From assembly GCA_944381635.1 (NCBI GenBank), contig CALWLY010000004.1, positions 1 through 64,000 of the forward strand: 64,000 nt of DNA, in the 5' to 3' direction. Of this stretch, positions 8,690 to 18,178 are shown one piece after another. Below the pieces are notes generated by a model. The model was not told the DNA's origin. It worked only from the letters and a program-made list of their open reading frames with translations, and did no database searches. Every line of letters begins with the position of its first letter. Within the stretch, counting starts at the first letter, position 1. Source of the stretch: an uncultured Lachnospiraceae bacterium. GTDB lineage: Bacteria; Bacillota; Clostridia; Lachnospirales; Lachnospiraceae. The position numbers and the translations under genes were made by a program.

Positions 8690-10447
8690 ATGACACCACT
8701 GAAATGGTTTCTCGGCTTTTTGAAAAAGTACCGGCTCTTGCTGGCGCTTGGGCTGATACTGACAACCATCATTTCCATCCTGGCTATTGTCAACCCCTAT
8801 ATTTCGGGACTTATCGTTGACGATGTCATATCGGGAGGAGAACTTAATCTGCTTCCGAAACTGATTCTTGCACTCCTGTTAGTAACTTTTGTGCGCGGAG
8901 TGCTCCGCTTCCTGTATCAGGTCATCTTTGAAACCTGCTCTCAGGGAGTTCTCTATGACATGCGTGACACAGTGTACCGCAAACTTCTCTCTGAAGATTT
9001 TGCTTTTTACAACAGAAAGAAAACAGGCGATCTGATGTCTCGTCAGACAGGTGACATGGATGCTATCCGCCATTTTGTCGCCTATATTCTGTATGCAGTC
9101 TATGAAAATATGCTGCTGTTTATCTTTGCACTGATCATGATCTTTACGGTCAACGTAAAGCTGGCTCTCTGCATGATACTTGTTCTTCCTTTTACCGCTC
9201 TGACTACTTATTTTCAGTCAAAGCGGGTGCATCCCTGCTTTCAGCGTATCCGCAACTGCTTTTCCTCACTGAATGCTTTCGTGCAGGAAAATGTCAGCGG
9301 CAACCGTGTTGTAAAAGCATTTGCCAAGGAAGATTATGAAATTCAGAAATTCCGCAGAGAAAACGACAAATACCGGGATGCTCAGATTGCCTCTTCTATC
9401 ATATGGATGAAGTATCTTCCCATTTTTGAAGTTCTCTCCTACATACTTAACGTAGTGCTGATGCTCTATGGCGGTTATATGGTAATTCAGGGAGAAATGA
9501 CCATGGGTAATCTGGTTACCGTAAACGGTTATCTCTGGATGCTCACCACTCCCCTGCGTATGGCAGGATGGTGGGTCAACGATACCAACAATTTTTTAAC
9601 CTCCGTGGAAAAAATTTACGCTACATACACAGAAGAACCCCAGGTAAAAATGCCGGAAGCTCCTATAAAACGGGCACATATGGAAGGAAATGTGGAATTC
9701 CGCCATGCCTCCTACAGTGACGACGACCAGGATATCGTACAGGATATCACTTTCACCGCCAAAAAGGGACAGACCATCGGTATTTTAGGTTCCACAGGCG
9801 CCGGAAAATCCACCATCATGAACCTGCTGTGCCGTTTTGTGGACGCCACTTCCGGAGAGGTTCTCATTGACGGCATCAATGTCAAAGATTTGGATCTCCA
9901 TGATCTGCGCGCCAATATCGGTATGGCTATGCAGGATATTTTCCTTTTCTCCGATACCATCGAGGGAAATATCGCCTACGGCAAGCCGGACTGCTCTTTC
10001 GAGGAAGTCAAAGAAGCAGCCAAAATGGCTGACGCCAACCTGTTTATCAAAAATTTGCCGGACGGTTATGACACAATCGTAGGTGAACGAGGGGTAGGCC
10101 TTTCCGGCGGACAAAAACAGCGTATCTCTCTGGCTAGGGCCCTGTTGAAAAAGCCGGCTATCCTGATTCTGGATGACACAACTTCCGCCGTTGACATGGA
10201 AACCGAAAGCTATATCCAGAGCCAGCTCAAAAAGCTGGATAAACAGTGCACAATCTTTGTCATTGCCTACCGAATTTCTTCCATTAAAGATGCTGATCTG
10301 ATTCTTGTTCTGGATCAGGGACGCATTATTGAACAGGGAACCCACGATGAACTTCTGGCTAAAAACGGTTATTATGCCAGCGCTTTCCATCATCAGTATG
10401 GGGAAATTCCTTCCGAAATCCTGAATTCGGAATCAGAAAGGAGATAA
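8690..10447 (+). CDS. ABC exporter, fused permease-ATPase (subunit 1)
   Basis: 585-residue half transporter: six-helix ABC membrane domain (about 1-310) followed by the ATPase. Walker A is GSTGAGKST, the signature is LSGGQKQR and Walker B is ILILDDTTSAVD. In this subunit the residue after Walker B is Asp, not the catalytic Glu, and the switch His is replaced (VIAYRISS), pointing to a degenerate ATP site of a heterodimeric exporter. The ATG at 8690 follows AAAGGAGGG. The stop is 4 nt before the second subunit gene, so the two are co-translated. The substrate is unknown; drugs, lipids or peptides are usual. Confidence 0.93.
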   Translation: MTPLKWFLGFLKKYRLLLALGLILTTIISILAIVNPYISGLIVDDVISGGELNLLPKLILALLLVTFVRGVLRFLYQVIFETCSQGVLYDMRDTVYRKLLSEDFAFYNRKKTGDLMSRQTGDMDAIRHFVAYILYAVYENMLLFIFALIMIFTVNVKLALCMILVLPFTALTTYFQSKRVHPCFQRIRNCFSSLNAFVQENVSGNRVVKAFAKEDYEIQKFRRENDKYRDAQIASSIIWMKYLPIFEVLSYILNVVLMLYGGYMVIQGEMTMGNLVTVNGYLWMLTTPLRMAGWWVNDTNNFLTSVEKIYATYTEEPQVKMPEAPIKRAHMEGNVEFRHASYSDDDQDIVQDITFTAKKGQTIGILGSTGAGKSTIMNLLCRFVDATSGEVLIDGINVKDLDLHDLRANIGMAMQDIFLFSDTIEGNIAYGKPDCSFEEVKEAAKMADANLFIKNLPDGYDTIVGERGVGLSGGQKQRISLARALLKKPAILILDDTTSAVDMETESYIQSQLKKLDKQCTIFVIAYRISSIKDADLILVLDQGRIIEQGTHDELLAKNGYYASAFHHQYGEIPSEILNSESERR

Positions 10448-10451
10448 CTTC

Positions 10452-12251
10452 ATGGCAAGAAATAAATACGATGTGGATGAGGTACTGGAAGATAAATTTG
10501 ACATAAACCAGTTAAAACGCCTGCTCCACTATATGCTTCCTTATAAGAAAAAATTTGCTTTGGTGGCTTTTATGATGCTGTCTGCTTCCGCTTTCACCAT
10601 GATGATTCCTCAGTTTTTCATGAAAGTCATGGATGAATGTATTCCGCAGAAGGATATGACGGGTATCCTCTTTTACAGTATCCTGACCCTGATTGCCGCT
10701 TTATACTCTGCACTGAGCCTGCGGATCAAGATCAAGCACACCAACCAGATCGGACAGAATATTATCCACGACCTGCGGTCAGACCTTTTTGAGCATTTGC
10801 AGCGTCTTCCTTTTTCCTACTATGACGACCGTCCGCACGGAAAGATTCAGGTACGTGTAGTAAACTATGTCAACAGCCTCAGCGACCTGCTGTCCAACGG
10901 TATCTTAAATACGATCACGGATTTGTGCAACCTGATCTTTATTCTGTTCTTCATGCTTTTTATCAATGTGCGGCTGACGCTTATCTGTCTCTGCGGTCTT
11001 CCCGTACTTGTTATCGTGGTTGTTTTCATCAAACGACGTCAGAGAAAAGCATGGCAGATCCAGAGCAACAAACAGTCCAACTTAAACGCCTACATAGCGG
11101 AAAGCATCAACGGTATCCGGGTTACCCAGTCCTTTGTGCGTGAGGACGTAAACAGCGGTATTTTCAACAATTTAAGTTCCAGTTACCGACAGTCCTGGAT
11201 GCGCGCGGTTATGTACAACTTTATCATGGGTCCCAGCGTAGACATTATTTCCGCCATCACCACCTCTTTTATCTATGTGCTCGGCATCAACTGGATGTTA
11301 GGAGGCGCATCGGATATTACAGTGGGTGTGCTGATTGCCTTCACGGCCTATATCAGCCGTTTCTGGGCTCCCATCAACACGCTGGCCGGCTTTTATAACT
11401 CCCTGCTTACAGCCATCTCCTATCTGGAAAGAATCTTTGAAACCATGGACGAACCTGTCCTTGTCAAAGATGATCCAGATGCAATAGAAATGCCGAAAAT
11501 TCACGGAGATGTGGAGTTTAAAGATGTAGTGTTCAGCTACGAGCCCGGTCACCCGATTTTGAATCATGTAAACTTTACCGCAAAACAGGGACAAACTTTT
11601 GCCATTGTAGGTCCTACCGGCGCAGGTAAAACTACCATTGTCAACCTGATCAGCCGCTTTTATAATGTGGACTCCGGCCAGATTCTCATAGATGGTGTTG
11701 ATATTTCCAAGGTAACGCTTCATTCTCTCAGAGAACAGATGGGAGTTATGATGCAGGACAGTTTCATTTTCAGCGGAACGATCATGGACAATATCCGTTA
11801 CGGAAATTTTACCGCCACCGACGAGGACGTTATAAACGCTGCCAAAACGGTATGCGCTCATGACTTTATTATGGAAATGGAAAACGGCTACTATACCGAA
11901 GTCAACGAACGGGGAAGCCGCCTTTCCGCAGGACAGCGGCAGTTAATCTCCTTCGCCAGAGCTCTCCTTGCAGACCCCAAAATCCTGATTCTGGACGAGG
12001 CAACCTCCAGCATCGACACAGAAACGGAAATCATTCTGCAGAAAGGTCTGAACGAGCTTTTAAAAGGACGTACTTCCTTCATCATTGCCCACCGCCTCTC
12101 CACGATCAAAAATGCAGACTGCATCATGTACGTGGCAAAAGGAAATATTCTTGAAAAAGGAAACCATGAGGAACTGATGGCACTGAAAGGAGAATACTAT
12201 CACCTGTTCATGTCACAGTATGATTTCTTAAGGAAAAAAGAGAAAAAATAA
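10452..12251 (+). CDS. ABC exporter, fused permease-ATPase (subunit 2)
   Basis: 599-residue half transporter pairing with the upstream subunit. Membrane domain about 30-330, then ATPase with Walker A GPTGAGKTT, Walker B ILILDEATSSID (catalytic Glu present) and switch His in IIAHRLST. The signature motif is degenerate: LSAGQRQ where LSGGQ is canonical. So this subunit supplies the catalytic Glu and His while its partner supplies the canonical signature, as in heterodimeric type IV exporters of the BmrCD/TM287-288 kind. AGAAAGGAG precedes the start. Its stop overlaps the start of the acetyltransferase gene. Confidence 0.93.
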   Translation: MARNKYDVDEVLEDKFDINQLKRLLHYMLPYKKKFALVAFMMLSASAFTMMIPQFFMKVMDECIPQKDMTGILFYSILTLIAALYSALSLRIKIKHTNQIGQNIIHDLRSDLFEHLQRLPFSYYDDRPHGKIQVRVVNYVNSLSDLLSNGILNTITDLCNLIFILFFMLFINVRLTLICLCGLPVLVIVVVFIKRRQRKAWQIQSNKQSNLNAYIAESINGIRVTQSFVREDVNSGIFNNLSSSYRQSWMRAVMYNFIMGPSVDIISAITTSFIYVLGINWMLGGASDITVGVLIAFTAYISRFWAPINTLAGFYNSLLTAISYLERIFETMDEPVLVKDDPDAIEMPKIHGDVEFKDVVFSYEPGHPILNHVNFTAKQGQTFAIVGPTGAGKTTIVNLISRFYNVDSGQILIDGVDISKVTLHSLREQMGVMMQDSFIFSGTIMDNIRYGNFTATDEDVINAAKTVCAHDFIMEMENGYYTEVNERGSRLSAGQRQLISFARALLADPKILILDEATSSIDTETEIILQKGLNELLKGRTSFIIAHRLSTIKNADCIMYVAKGNILEKGNHEELMALKGEYYHLFMSQYDFLRKKEKK

Positions 12252-12754
12252 TGGAAAATTTAACGCTTTCTATGAGACCTTATCAGGAAAAAGATTTTGA
12301 GCGCATCGCTCAGATTCACGATGAGGCCCGAAAAAATGAACTGGCACTGGCAGATTTGTCTGCGGCATTTATCCCTCTTTCCATAGCGGCCGAAAAAGAA
12401 GGGCTGTTTGAATATGAGCTTTATGTTGCAGAATATGACAGCGATGTGGTTGGCTTTATCGCTTTTACCAGAGATGAAATCGCATGGCTGTATGCAGACG
12501 TGCATATTCCCCGCAAAGGGATTGGCAAAGCGCTTTTACGCTTCGCCCTTGAAAATGTCAACGATGATGTGACAATAGAGGTGCTGGCCGGCAATACCCC
12601 GGCCATTGCCCTCTATACATCCTTTGGATTTGAGATTGCAGAAACAGTGTCCGGAAGAATGCCCGGCAATGAAGCATTTCCTGTAACTGTACATGTGATG
12701 AAAAAGTCCGTATCCTCCCCGAACTCCCAATCAAAAAGGGACTCTCAAGAATGA
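12251..12754 (+). CDS. GNAT family N-acetyltransferase
   Basis: 167 residues. GNAT fold with the acetyl-CoA loop in HIPRKGIGKALLRFAL (R/Q-x-x-G-x-G/A pattern) and a C-terminal strand IALYTSFGFEIAET. It acetylates an unidentified amine. The start overlaps the stop of the ABC subunit (TAATG), so it is translationally coupled to the exporter, possibly a modification-plus-export detoxification unit. The last 15 or so residues are hydrophilic and run to within 2 nt of the convergent MATE gene. Confidence 0.85.
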   Translation: MENLTLSMRPYQEKDFERIAQIHDEARKNELALADLSAAFIPLSIAAEKEGLFEYELYVAEYDSDVVGFIAFTRDEIAWLYADVHIPRKGIGKALLRFALENVNDDVTIEVLAGNTPAIALYTSFGFEIAETVSGRMPGNEAFPVTVHVMKKSVSSPNSQSKRDSQE

Positions 12755-12756
12755 TT

Positions 12757-14103
12757 TTAGGATGAAATACCATTCTTTGTCTGTACAATCTTTTTCCTGC
12801 ACCAGAAAAACGCAGGAATCAAAAACGCATCGGCAAATACCCACGCCAACGGATTGGCCAGACAGATTCCCATGTAGCCAATCAGGGGAACCAGCACAAC
12901 TCCGGCCAAAGTTCTGGCAATCATCTCAAGCACACCGGCGGTGATGGCAAATACGGAAAATCCCATTCCCTGAATCGTAAACCGCACTACGTTCACCAAA
13001 GTCAGCAGGCAATAACCCGCAGTGGAAACAAGCAGAAACTGATAAGAATATTCAATGACCGCTGTCTCTGAAGCATCCACAAACAGAAGCGTAAGGTCTC
13101 TGCCTGCGAAAATGACAAGCACAAGGCAAACGGCCGACAGCACAAAGCCGGTAATGGCTCCTGCCCGGACTCCTTTTCCCAGTCGGTCAATTTTTCCTGC
13201 TCCCATGTTCTGCCCGCTGTAGGGCGCCATAGTCATCCCCAGAGATTCCACCGGACAGGAAACAAATGCATTGATTTTCTGCGCCGCTGTCACACCGGCC
13301 ACAACCGTTGCGCCCAGACTGTTTACCGCAGCCTGAATGACAAGGGTTCCTATGGCTGTAATGGAATACTGCAGTCCCATGGGAATTCCCATCATGCAAA
13401 GATTTTTTATAAAATGGGGTTTTAACTTCCACTCTTCCCTTGAAATACGCAGAATGGGAAATTTCCGACGCATGTAAATCAGGCACACCAGCCCTGAAAC
13501 ACCCTGGGAAATAACGGTGGCATAAGCCGCTCCCTCCACTCCCATGTGAAAGCCGAGAATAAACACCAGATCCAGTACAATATTGATCAAAGAGGACACA
13601 GCCAGAAAAACTACAGGAGTTTTGCTGTCTCCCAGCGAGCGGATAATGCCTGCCAGAATATTGTATAAAAAGGTACAGGGAATTCCCCAAAAAATAATAA
13701 CGATGTAAATGTAGGCATATTCAAAAATTTCCTCAGGCGTCCCCATCAATACCAGTATCGGCCGGCAAAAGATAACCACGATCGCCGTCAGAACAACCGA
13801 AAAGATAATACATAACCAGGCACTGTTGGAAACATATCTGCGCAAATCTTCTTCCTTCCCTGCCCCAAACATCTGAGCCACCGGGATGGCAAAACCATTG
13901 CAGACTCCGGTACAGAAACCGATCACCATAAAATTCAGGGAACTGGTAGACCCTACCCCCGCAAGAGGGTTTACTCCAAGAAACTTTCCCACAATGATCG
14001 TATCAACCATGCTGTAAAACTGCTGAAACAACATACCAAGAAACATAGGTATCGCAAACTGAATGATCAGCTTTGCAGGCGAACCTTTCGTCATATCTTT
14101 CAA
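12757..14103 (-). CDS. MATE family efflux transporter
   Basis: 448 residues, about 12 membrane helices in two six-helix halves. The start MTKGSPAKLIIQFAIPMFLGMLFQ and the segment VDTIIVGKFLGVNPLAGVG are typical of the NorM/DinF-type MATE family, which exports cationic drugs using a Na+ or H+ gradient. The gene is convergent with the ABC/GNAT operon with only 2 nt between stops, so transcripts overlap. Substrate unknown. Confidence 0.92.
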   Translation of the reverse strand: MKDMTKGSPAKLIIQFAIPMFLGMLFQQFYSMVDTIIVGKFLGVNPLAGVGSTSSLNFMVIGFCTGVCNGFAIPVAQMFGAGKEEDLRRYVSNSAWLCIIFSVVLTAIVVIFCRPILVLMGTPEEIFEYAYIYIVIIFWGIPCTFLYNILAGIIRSLGDSKTPVVFLAVSSLINIVLDLVFILGFHMGVEGAAYATVISQGVSGLVCLIYMRRKFPILRISREEWKLKPHFIKNLCMMGIPMGLQYSITAIGTLVIQAAVNSLGATVVAGVTAAQKINAFVSCPVESLGMTMAPYSGQNMGAGKIDRLGKGVRAGAITGFVLSAVCLVLVIFAGRDLTLLFVDASETAVIEYSYQFLLVSTAGYCLLTLVNVVRFTIQGMGFSVFAITAGVLEMIARTLAGVVLVPLIGYMGICLANPLAWVFADAFLIPAFFWCRKKIVQTKNGISS

Positions 14104-14181
14104 AGCGTTTTCCTCCGTTTCGTATTTACGTCAAATGCGTAACCTTTTGTCCCTTGTATTACACAATTACTCTATCGCAAT

Positions 14182-14979
14182 TTACCCCAATGCCACATCC
14201 AGAATCATCATGATAACGAAGCCTACTGCAAAACCTATCGTTGCAATGTTGCTGTGTTCCCCTTCGTTTGCCTCCGGTATCAGTTCTTCCACTACCACGT
14301 AAAGCATCGCGCCGGCGGCAAAAGCAAGAAGGTAAGGAAGCACCGGTGTAAGAAAGCCTGAGAGAAGAATGGTAATAAGGGCAGCTATGGGCTCCACAAT
14401 TCCTGATAAGGTGCCGCTTGCAAATGCCTTCAGCCTGCTCTCTCCCTCTCCGCGAAGCGGCATACTGATAATGGCTCCCTCCGGGAAATTCTGAATTGCA
14501 ATTCCAAGTGAAAGAACAAAGGCTCCTGCAAGAGTAATTTCCGTGCTGTCAGCCAGCATACCGGCAAAAACAACACCTACCGCCATTCCCTCCGGAATGT
14601 TGTGCAGTGTCACTGCAAGGACAAGCATTGTAGTCTTTTTCCAGTGACTTTTTAATCCTTCCGGCTCATCCTGCCCCAGGTGCAGATGGGGAACCAGTTT
14701 ATCCATAAGAAGTAAAAACAGGAAACCAAACATCAGTCCCGAAGCTGCAGGTATAAAAGCAAGTTTCCCCATTCCTTCCGACATATCCATAGCCGGAATC
14801 AACAGCGACCATACGGATGCCGCCACCATAACGCCGGATGCAAAACCCAGCAATGCTTTCTGCAGAAGCGGATTCAATTCCTTCCGCATCAAAAAAACAC
14901 ACGCCGAACCAAGAGTAGTTCCAACAAAGGGAATCAAAATTCCCAGCCAAACATTTGTATTCATTTCTTCTCCTTTCAA
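14182..14979 (-). CDS. ZIP family divalent metal transporter (GufA-like)
   Basis: 265 residues with about eight membrane helices. The metal-binding signatures HNIPEGMAVG (helix 4) and NFPEGAIIS (helix 5), and a His-containing variable loop (HLHLGQDEPEG), mark a ZIP transporter of the GufA subgroup. It probably imports zinc or related divalent ions. The start is preceded by AAAGGAG. It may be expressed alone. Confidence 0.92.
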   Translation of the reverse strand: MKGEEMNTNVWLGILIPFVGTTLGSACVFLMRKELNPLLQKALLGFASGVMVAASVWSLLIPAMDMSEGMGKLAFIPAASGLMFGFLFLLLMDKLVPHLHLGQDEPEGLKSHWKKTTMLVLAVTLHNIPEGMAVGVVFAGMLADSTEITLAGAFVLSLGIAIQNFPEGAIISMPLRGEGESRLKAFASGTLSGIVEPIAALITILLSGFLTPVLPYLLAFAAGAMLYVVVEELIPEANEGEHSNIATIGFAVGFVIMMILDVALG

Positions 14980-15101
14980 AATTCTTTTTGCTAATCATTC
15001 ATCCTTCTGTTCATCTGGGAGCTGTCTTGTGAAAAGAGAAATAAAATGAAAGCTTATATGCTATACTACTCCTTTTTCCGGCGCGTGGCAATGGGAATCT
15101 G

Positions 15102-15821
15102 CTATCTTTGTTTTCCTTCCTCCAAAAGAGCATCCATTTCTTCCTGTGTCAGATCGCCATGCTTCACCATCTGCTCCAACACCTGTCTGTGACGCTGTTT
15201 TGCAAGTTCCGGATTTTGGGTAGGATCGTAAGCGGAAGGGGCATTGGGAATTCCTGCCAGAAACGTACATTCATATTGATCCATTTCCATAGGTTCTTTC
15301 CCGAAATATCCTTCGCAGGCATCCCACACACAGTAATAACCGCTTCCAAAATAAATGGAATTTACATACAATTCCAATATTTTATCTTTTCCATACTCTT
15401 TTTCCATGGCAAAACTCATAAAAACTTCCGCCACTTTCCGTTCCAGCTTTTTCTCCTGGGTAAAATAAAGATTTTTGGCCAGCTGCTGTGATATCGTGCT
15501 TCCGCCCTCCACATAAGCTCCGGCCAAAATATCATTCCAAAGAGCTCTGGTTGTTGCAAAAATGTCAAATCCCCCATGCCGGTAAAACCGATGATCTTCC
15601 ACGGAAATGACAGCTTCCAGGTAATCCTGAGGCAAATCTTCAAGTTTTGTATAATGTTCCTTGCTCTCTATTGTCTCTCTCATTTCCGTAAGGCTCGTCT
15701 GTTCCAGCGCAGTCCTGTACATGTCATATCCCTTTAAACAGATATCTCCCGCTGTTATTCCCACCGCCAGCAGGAAAAAAATCACTGCCAGCCTGAACAA
15801 TCTTTTCAGCCATTTTCTCAT
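15102..15821 (-). CDS. stand-alone GT51 peptidoglycan glycosyltransferase
   Basis: 239 residues: one N-terminal membrane helix (about 8-26), then a GT51 domain with the catalytic EDHRFYRHGG motif, GGSTISQQLAKN, and a lipid-facing region ELYVNSIYFGSGYY. It polymerises lipid II into glycan strands outside the membrane. No transpeptidase domain follows, so it is a monofunctional enzyme like MtgA; in Firmicutes such short forms are less common than bifunctional class A PBPs. GGAGAG lies upstream of the start. A 6-bp palindrome in the promoter region (15846-15864) could be an operator. Confidence 0.9.
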   Translation of the reverse strand: MRKWLKRLFRLAVIFFLLAVGITAGDICLKGYDMYRTALEQTSLTEMRETIESKEHYTKLEDLPQDYLEAVISVEDHRFYRHGGFDIFATTRALWNDILAGAYVEGGSTISQQLAKNLYFTQEKKLERKVAEVFMSFAMEKEYGKDKILELYVNSIYFGSGYYCVWDACEGYFGKEPMEMDQYECTFLAGIPNAPSAYDPTQNPELAKQRHRQVLEQMVKHGDLTQEEMDALLEEGKQR

Positions 15822-15845
15822 ATGTCAATCTCTCCAATTTCATTC

Positions 15846-15864
15846 TGTAGTGATATTGACACTA
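15846..15864. promoter_or_regulatory. operator-like palindrome upstream of the GT51 gene
   Basis: GTAGTG and CACTAC flank a 7-nt centre within the 45 bp before the GT51 start codon. Dyads of this size near a cell-wall gene recall BlaI/MecI- or GntR-type operators. The match is to form only, not to a known consensus. Confidence 0.3.
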
Positions 15865-15920
15865 CCAAGTATAAAAATACTATAACATCCGTAGCTTAAT
15901 TTAAACTTGCGTAATTCTAA

Positions 15921-16018
15921 TTTTTTTCTAAAAAAACAAGGAACCTTTGCAGCACGGTTGCCCAAAACAGGTGTTTTTCTGTGAACTCACCTGCTTCCTC
16001 CCTCTGCCAGGTTCCCCA
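15921..16018 (-). terminator. folded 3' region ending in an intrinsic terminator
   Basis: On the minus strand GGAACCT and AGGTTCC close a roughly 80-nt structure that ends in TTGTTTTTTT. Inside are GCAG/CTGC pairing and a strong GCAGGTG...CACCTGT hairpin. It lies about 100 nt past the spoVB-like stop codon and should end that transcript. It is longer than an ordinary terminator and could be a separate small RNA or processed 3' fragment. The rest of 15822-16120 holds no gene I can support. Confidence 0.55.
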
Positions 16019-16120
16019 AATTCATTTTTTAACATATCCGCATGCACAGCTAAGTCTGCCATAAAGGCCAAACGGCTATGCTTCGACATCTGCCGTCCCG
16101 ATCCCGGGTTCTTACAAAAC

Positions 16121-17800
16121 TCAGGACAATCTTCTGGAAATTTTAAGGAGAATACCTCCAAAAGGCATCTCTTTCATATCTCGCTCTCTTACAATCCGCA
16201 GTTTGAGCAGAATAAAAAGATAAATCAAAACAGCCAGTATCATCGCAATGATAACCGCCACTGTATTGGAGTGGGAAAGGAAATAGATACCTTCGTAGCA
16301 AAGTCTTGCCGCCCCCGCCATGATCAGAGAAGCAATGATCGGGAAAACAAAGGTTCTTTTTACTTCCTGCCGGTAGCGCAGGGTTCTTCCGATTTCTCTC
16401 CAGTTCAAAATACATACAACAAGGGCGAAGGTTACGTTTCCAACTACCAGCCCGTAAACTCCCCAGTTTAGTTTATCAAGCATCAGATAAACCAAAACCA
16501 CATGGATTGCCAGAGAAATTGCCGAATGAGTCACTGATTTTCTCATTCTGTCAATTCCCTGAAGAACTGCATTGGTCACTGTGGAGAGTGAGAAAAAGAT
16601 GACCGCACTGGAACCAAGCATCAAAAGTCTGGCGCTCAGTTCTTTGTCGTCGCCAAACAGCAGCTGAAGCAGCGGCGATGCCAGAGCAAACATACCAAAA
16701 GCACAGGGAATTGCCAGAAGCATATTGAATCTAATAGTAATGGCAATCTTATGTTTTACCTCTCTTCGCAGCCCCATCACTTTTGAAGTGACGATACTGG
16801 GAATCATAGCTGCTCCCAGGGAGGATGCAATTGCCACCGGCACATTGGTAAGCAGGCGGTATTTTCCTCCGTAAATACCCAGCAGGGAAAGCCTTTCGCT
16901 TTCGGAAAGCCCTTTGCCTTCCATAATGATACCAAACATGCTGTTGTCCACGGAACCGCTCATCTGGTATACAAGCTGGCTCAAAATAATGGGTGCAAAT
17001 GTCATAAGAAGAAGAGTTAAAATCTCTCCATAGCCGGAAACTTCCTCTTTCTCCTGCTGTTTTTTCTTCTTGGCTGTCTGGGCCTTGCGGCTTTTTTTCC
17101 TGCGTTTCTTTTTCTTTGCTTTACTCATCAGAGAAACTTTTTTATCCGCGAACCATACTACCAGAAGAATCATCGCAGCCAGCGCGCCTATGAGAGTACC
17201 AAGCGTTCCTCCGGCAGCTCCGTAGGAGGCCGGATTATCCGTTTCTGCGAAACGTCTCATGAAATCATAAGACGCCCAAATGCTGACGATCGCATGTACG
17301 ATCTGTTCCACAATCTGTGATACTGACGTGGGAATCATATTCCCGTGTCCCTGGAAAAATCCCCGGAACACGCCCATAACGGCAAACACCAGAATGGTGG
17401 GCGCCATTACCCGCAAAGGAAGCGCGCTTCCCGGACTTTTAAAGCATACCGAAGCAATCCAGTTTGCCCCAAAGACAAGAATTGCGGTCATAACACCCCC
17501 GGTGAAAACGCCGATGGCAATACCGCAGTGAAAAACCCGGTCGGCATCCTTCTTTCGTCCTTCCTGTTCCTTCCTGGAAATCAGCTTGGAAACCGCAAGG
17601 GGAAGGCTGTAGGAAGACAAAATCAGTCCGATATTATAGATTTCATAAGCTGTGTTGTAATACCCGATTCCTTCATCCCCGAGGATTCTGGTCATAGGTA
17701 TTTTATAAAAAAGACCGATCAGCCTTACAATAATTCCAGCGGCAGCTAATATAGTGCCCTGCAGCAAAAAATTGCTGCCTGTCTTTCCATTTTTTTCCAT
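16121..17800 (-). CDS. SpoVB/MurJ-like polysaccharide (lipid) flippase
   Basis: 559 residues of the MOP superfamily with about 14 membrane helices. The start LLQGTILAAAGIIVRLIGLFYKIPMTRILGDEGIGYYNTAYEIYNI matches the SpoVB/MVF group, which moves lipid-linked cell-wall or spore-cortex precursors across the membrane. A lysine/arginine-rich loop of about 30 residues (KAKKKKRRKKSRKAQ..., about 225-255) sits between the two halves and should face the cytoplasm. The ribosome binding site is weak. Sporulation or general wall synthesis is inferred from family, not shown. Confidence 0.85.
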   Translation of the reverse strand: MEKNGKTGSNFLLQGTILAAAGIIVRLIGLFYKIPMTRILGDEGIGYYNTAYEIYNIGLILSSYSLPLAVSKLISRKEQEGRKKDADRVFHCGIAIGVFTGGVMTAILVFGANWIASVCFKSPGSALPLRVMAPTILVFAVMGVFRGFFQGHGNMIPTSVSQIVEQIVHAIVSIWASYDFMRRFAETDNPASYGAAGGTLGTLIGALAAMILLVVWFADKKVSLMSKAKKKKRRKKSRKAQTAKKKKQQEKEEVSGYGEILTLLLMTFAPIILSQLVYQMSGSVDNSMFGIIMEGKGLSESERLSLLGIYGGKYRLLTNVPVAIASSLGAAMIPSIVTSKVMGLRREVKHKIAITIRFNMLLAIPCAFGMFALASPLLQLLFGDDKELSARLLMLGSSAVIFFSLSTVTNAVLQGIDRMRKSVTHSAISLAIHVVLVYLMLDKLNWGVYGLVVGNVTFALVVCILNWREIGRTLRYRQEVKRTFVFPIIASLIMAGAARLCYEGIYFLSHSNTVAVIIAMILAVLIYLFILLKLRIVRERDMKEMPFGGILLKISRRLS

Positions 17801-18178
17801 AAATTTCTGCTGTCCGAAGACGACTTACCTCCTGTTCTTCGTTTTGGCAAAATGTAGATTTCATCGCAAAATTCACCCAATATTTTACCAACTTCTGAAA
17901 AAAAAGCAATCTTTTTCCGTCTTTGCTCTCACCTTTTCTATATTTTACCCTCTTTTACCCACTTCCGTCAAAAATTTTTCCTGTGAAAGAAAAAGGTGGG
18001 ATTTATTTTCCCACAGCAGACAATATAAGTTCCTATTGTACAAAAAACAGCGGAAATTTTCCGCACACGCAGGAAAACTTCCGCCGTTTTTCTTTTTTCA
18101 TTTAAAGAAATCGTAAAAATATTTATCAGCTTGCAATTAAGCAAATGCCACGTCCGCTTATCTCTTCAGATATCCTTT
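17801..18178. other. intergenic region without a gene
   Basis: 378 AT-rich bases between the spoVB-like start and the isomerase stop. It holds the terminator described at 18041-18097, a small GTGGGA/TCCCAC hairpin near 17996-18015, and presumably the spoVB-like promoter near its right edge. I see no coding sequence. Confidence 0.6.
18041..18097 (-). terminator. intrinsic terminator of the pentose operon
   Basis: On the minus strand a GC-rich inverted repeat (GCGGAA-TTTTCC against GGAAAA-TTCCGC) is followed by TTTTTT. It lies about 80 nt past the isomerase stop. T-runs on both sides could let it work in both directions. Confidence 0.75.

Noticed and set aside
15921..16018. Possible SRP (4.5S) RNA because of GGAGGAAGCAGG
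   Set aside because: The invariant GTCAGGTCCGGAAGGAAGCAG core is not present; only a few bases match.
15928..16161. 77-codon open frame on the minus strand past the spoVB-like gene, and a longer frame opposite to it
   Set aside because: Overlaps the flippase end, has no good ribosome binding site, and its bases are better explained by the folded RNA and terminator.
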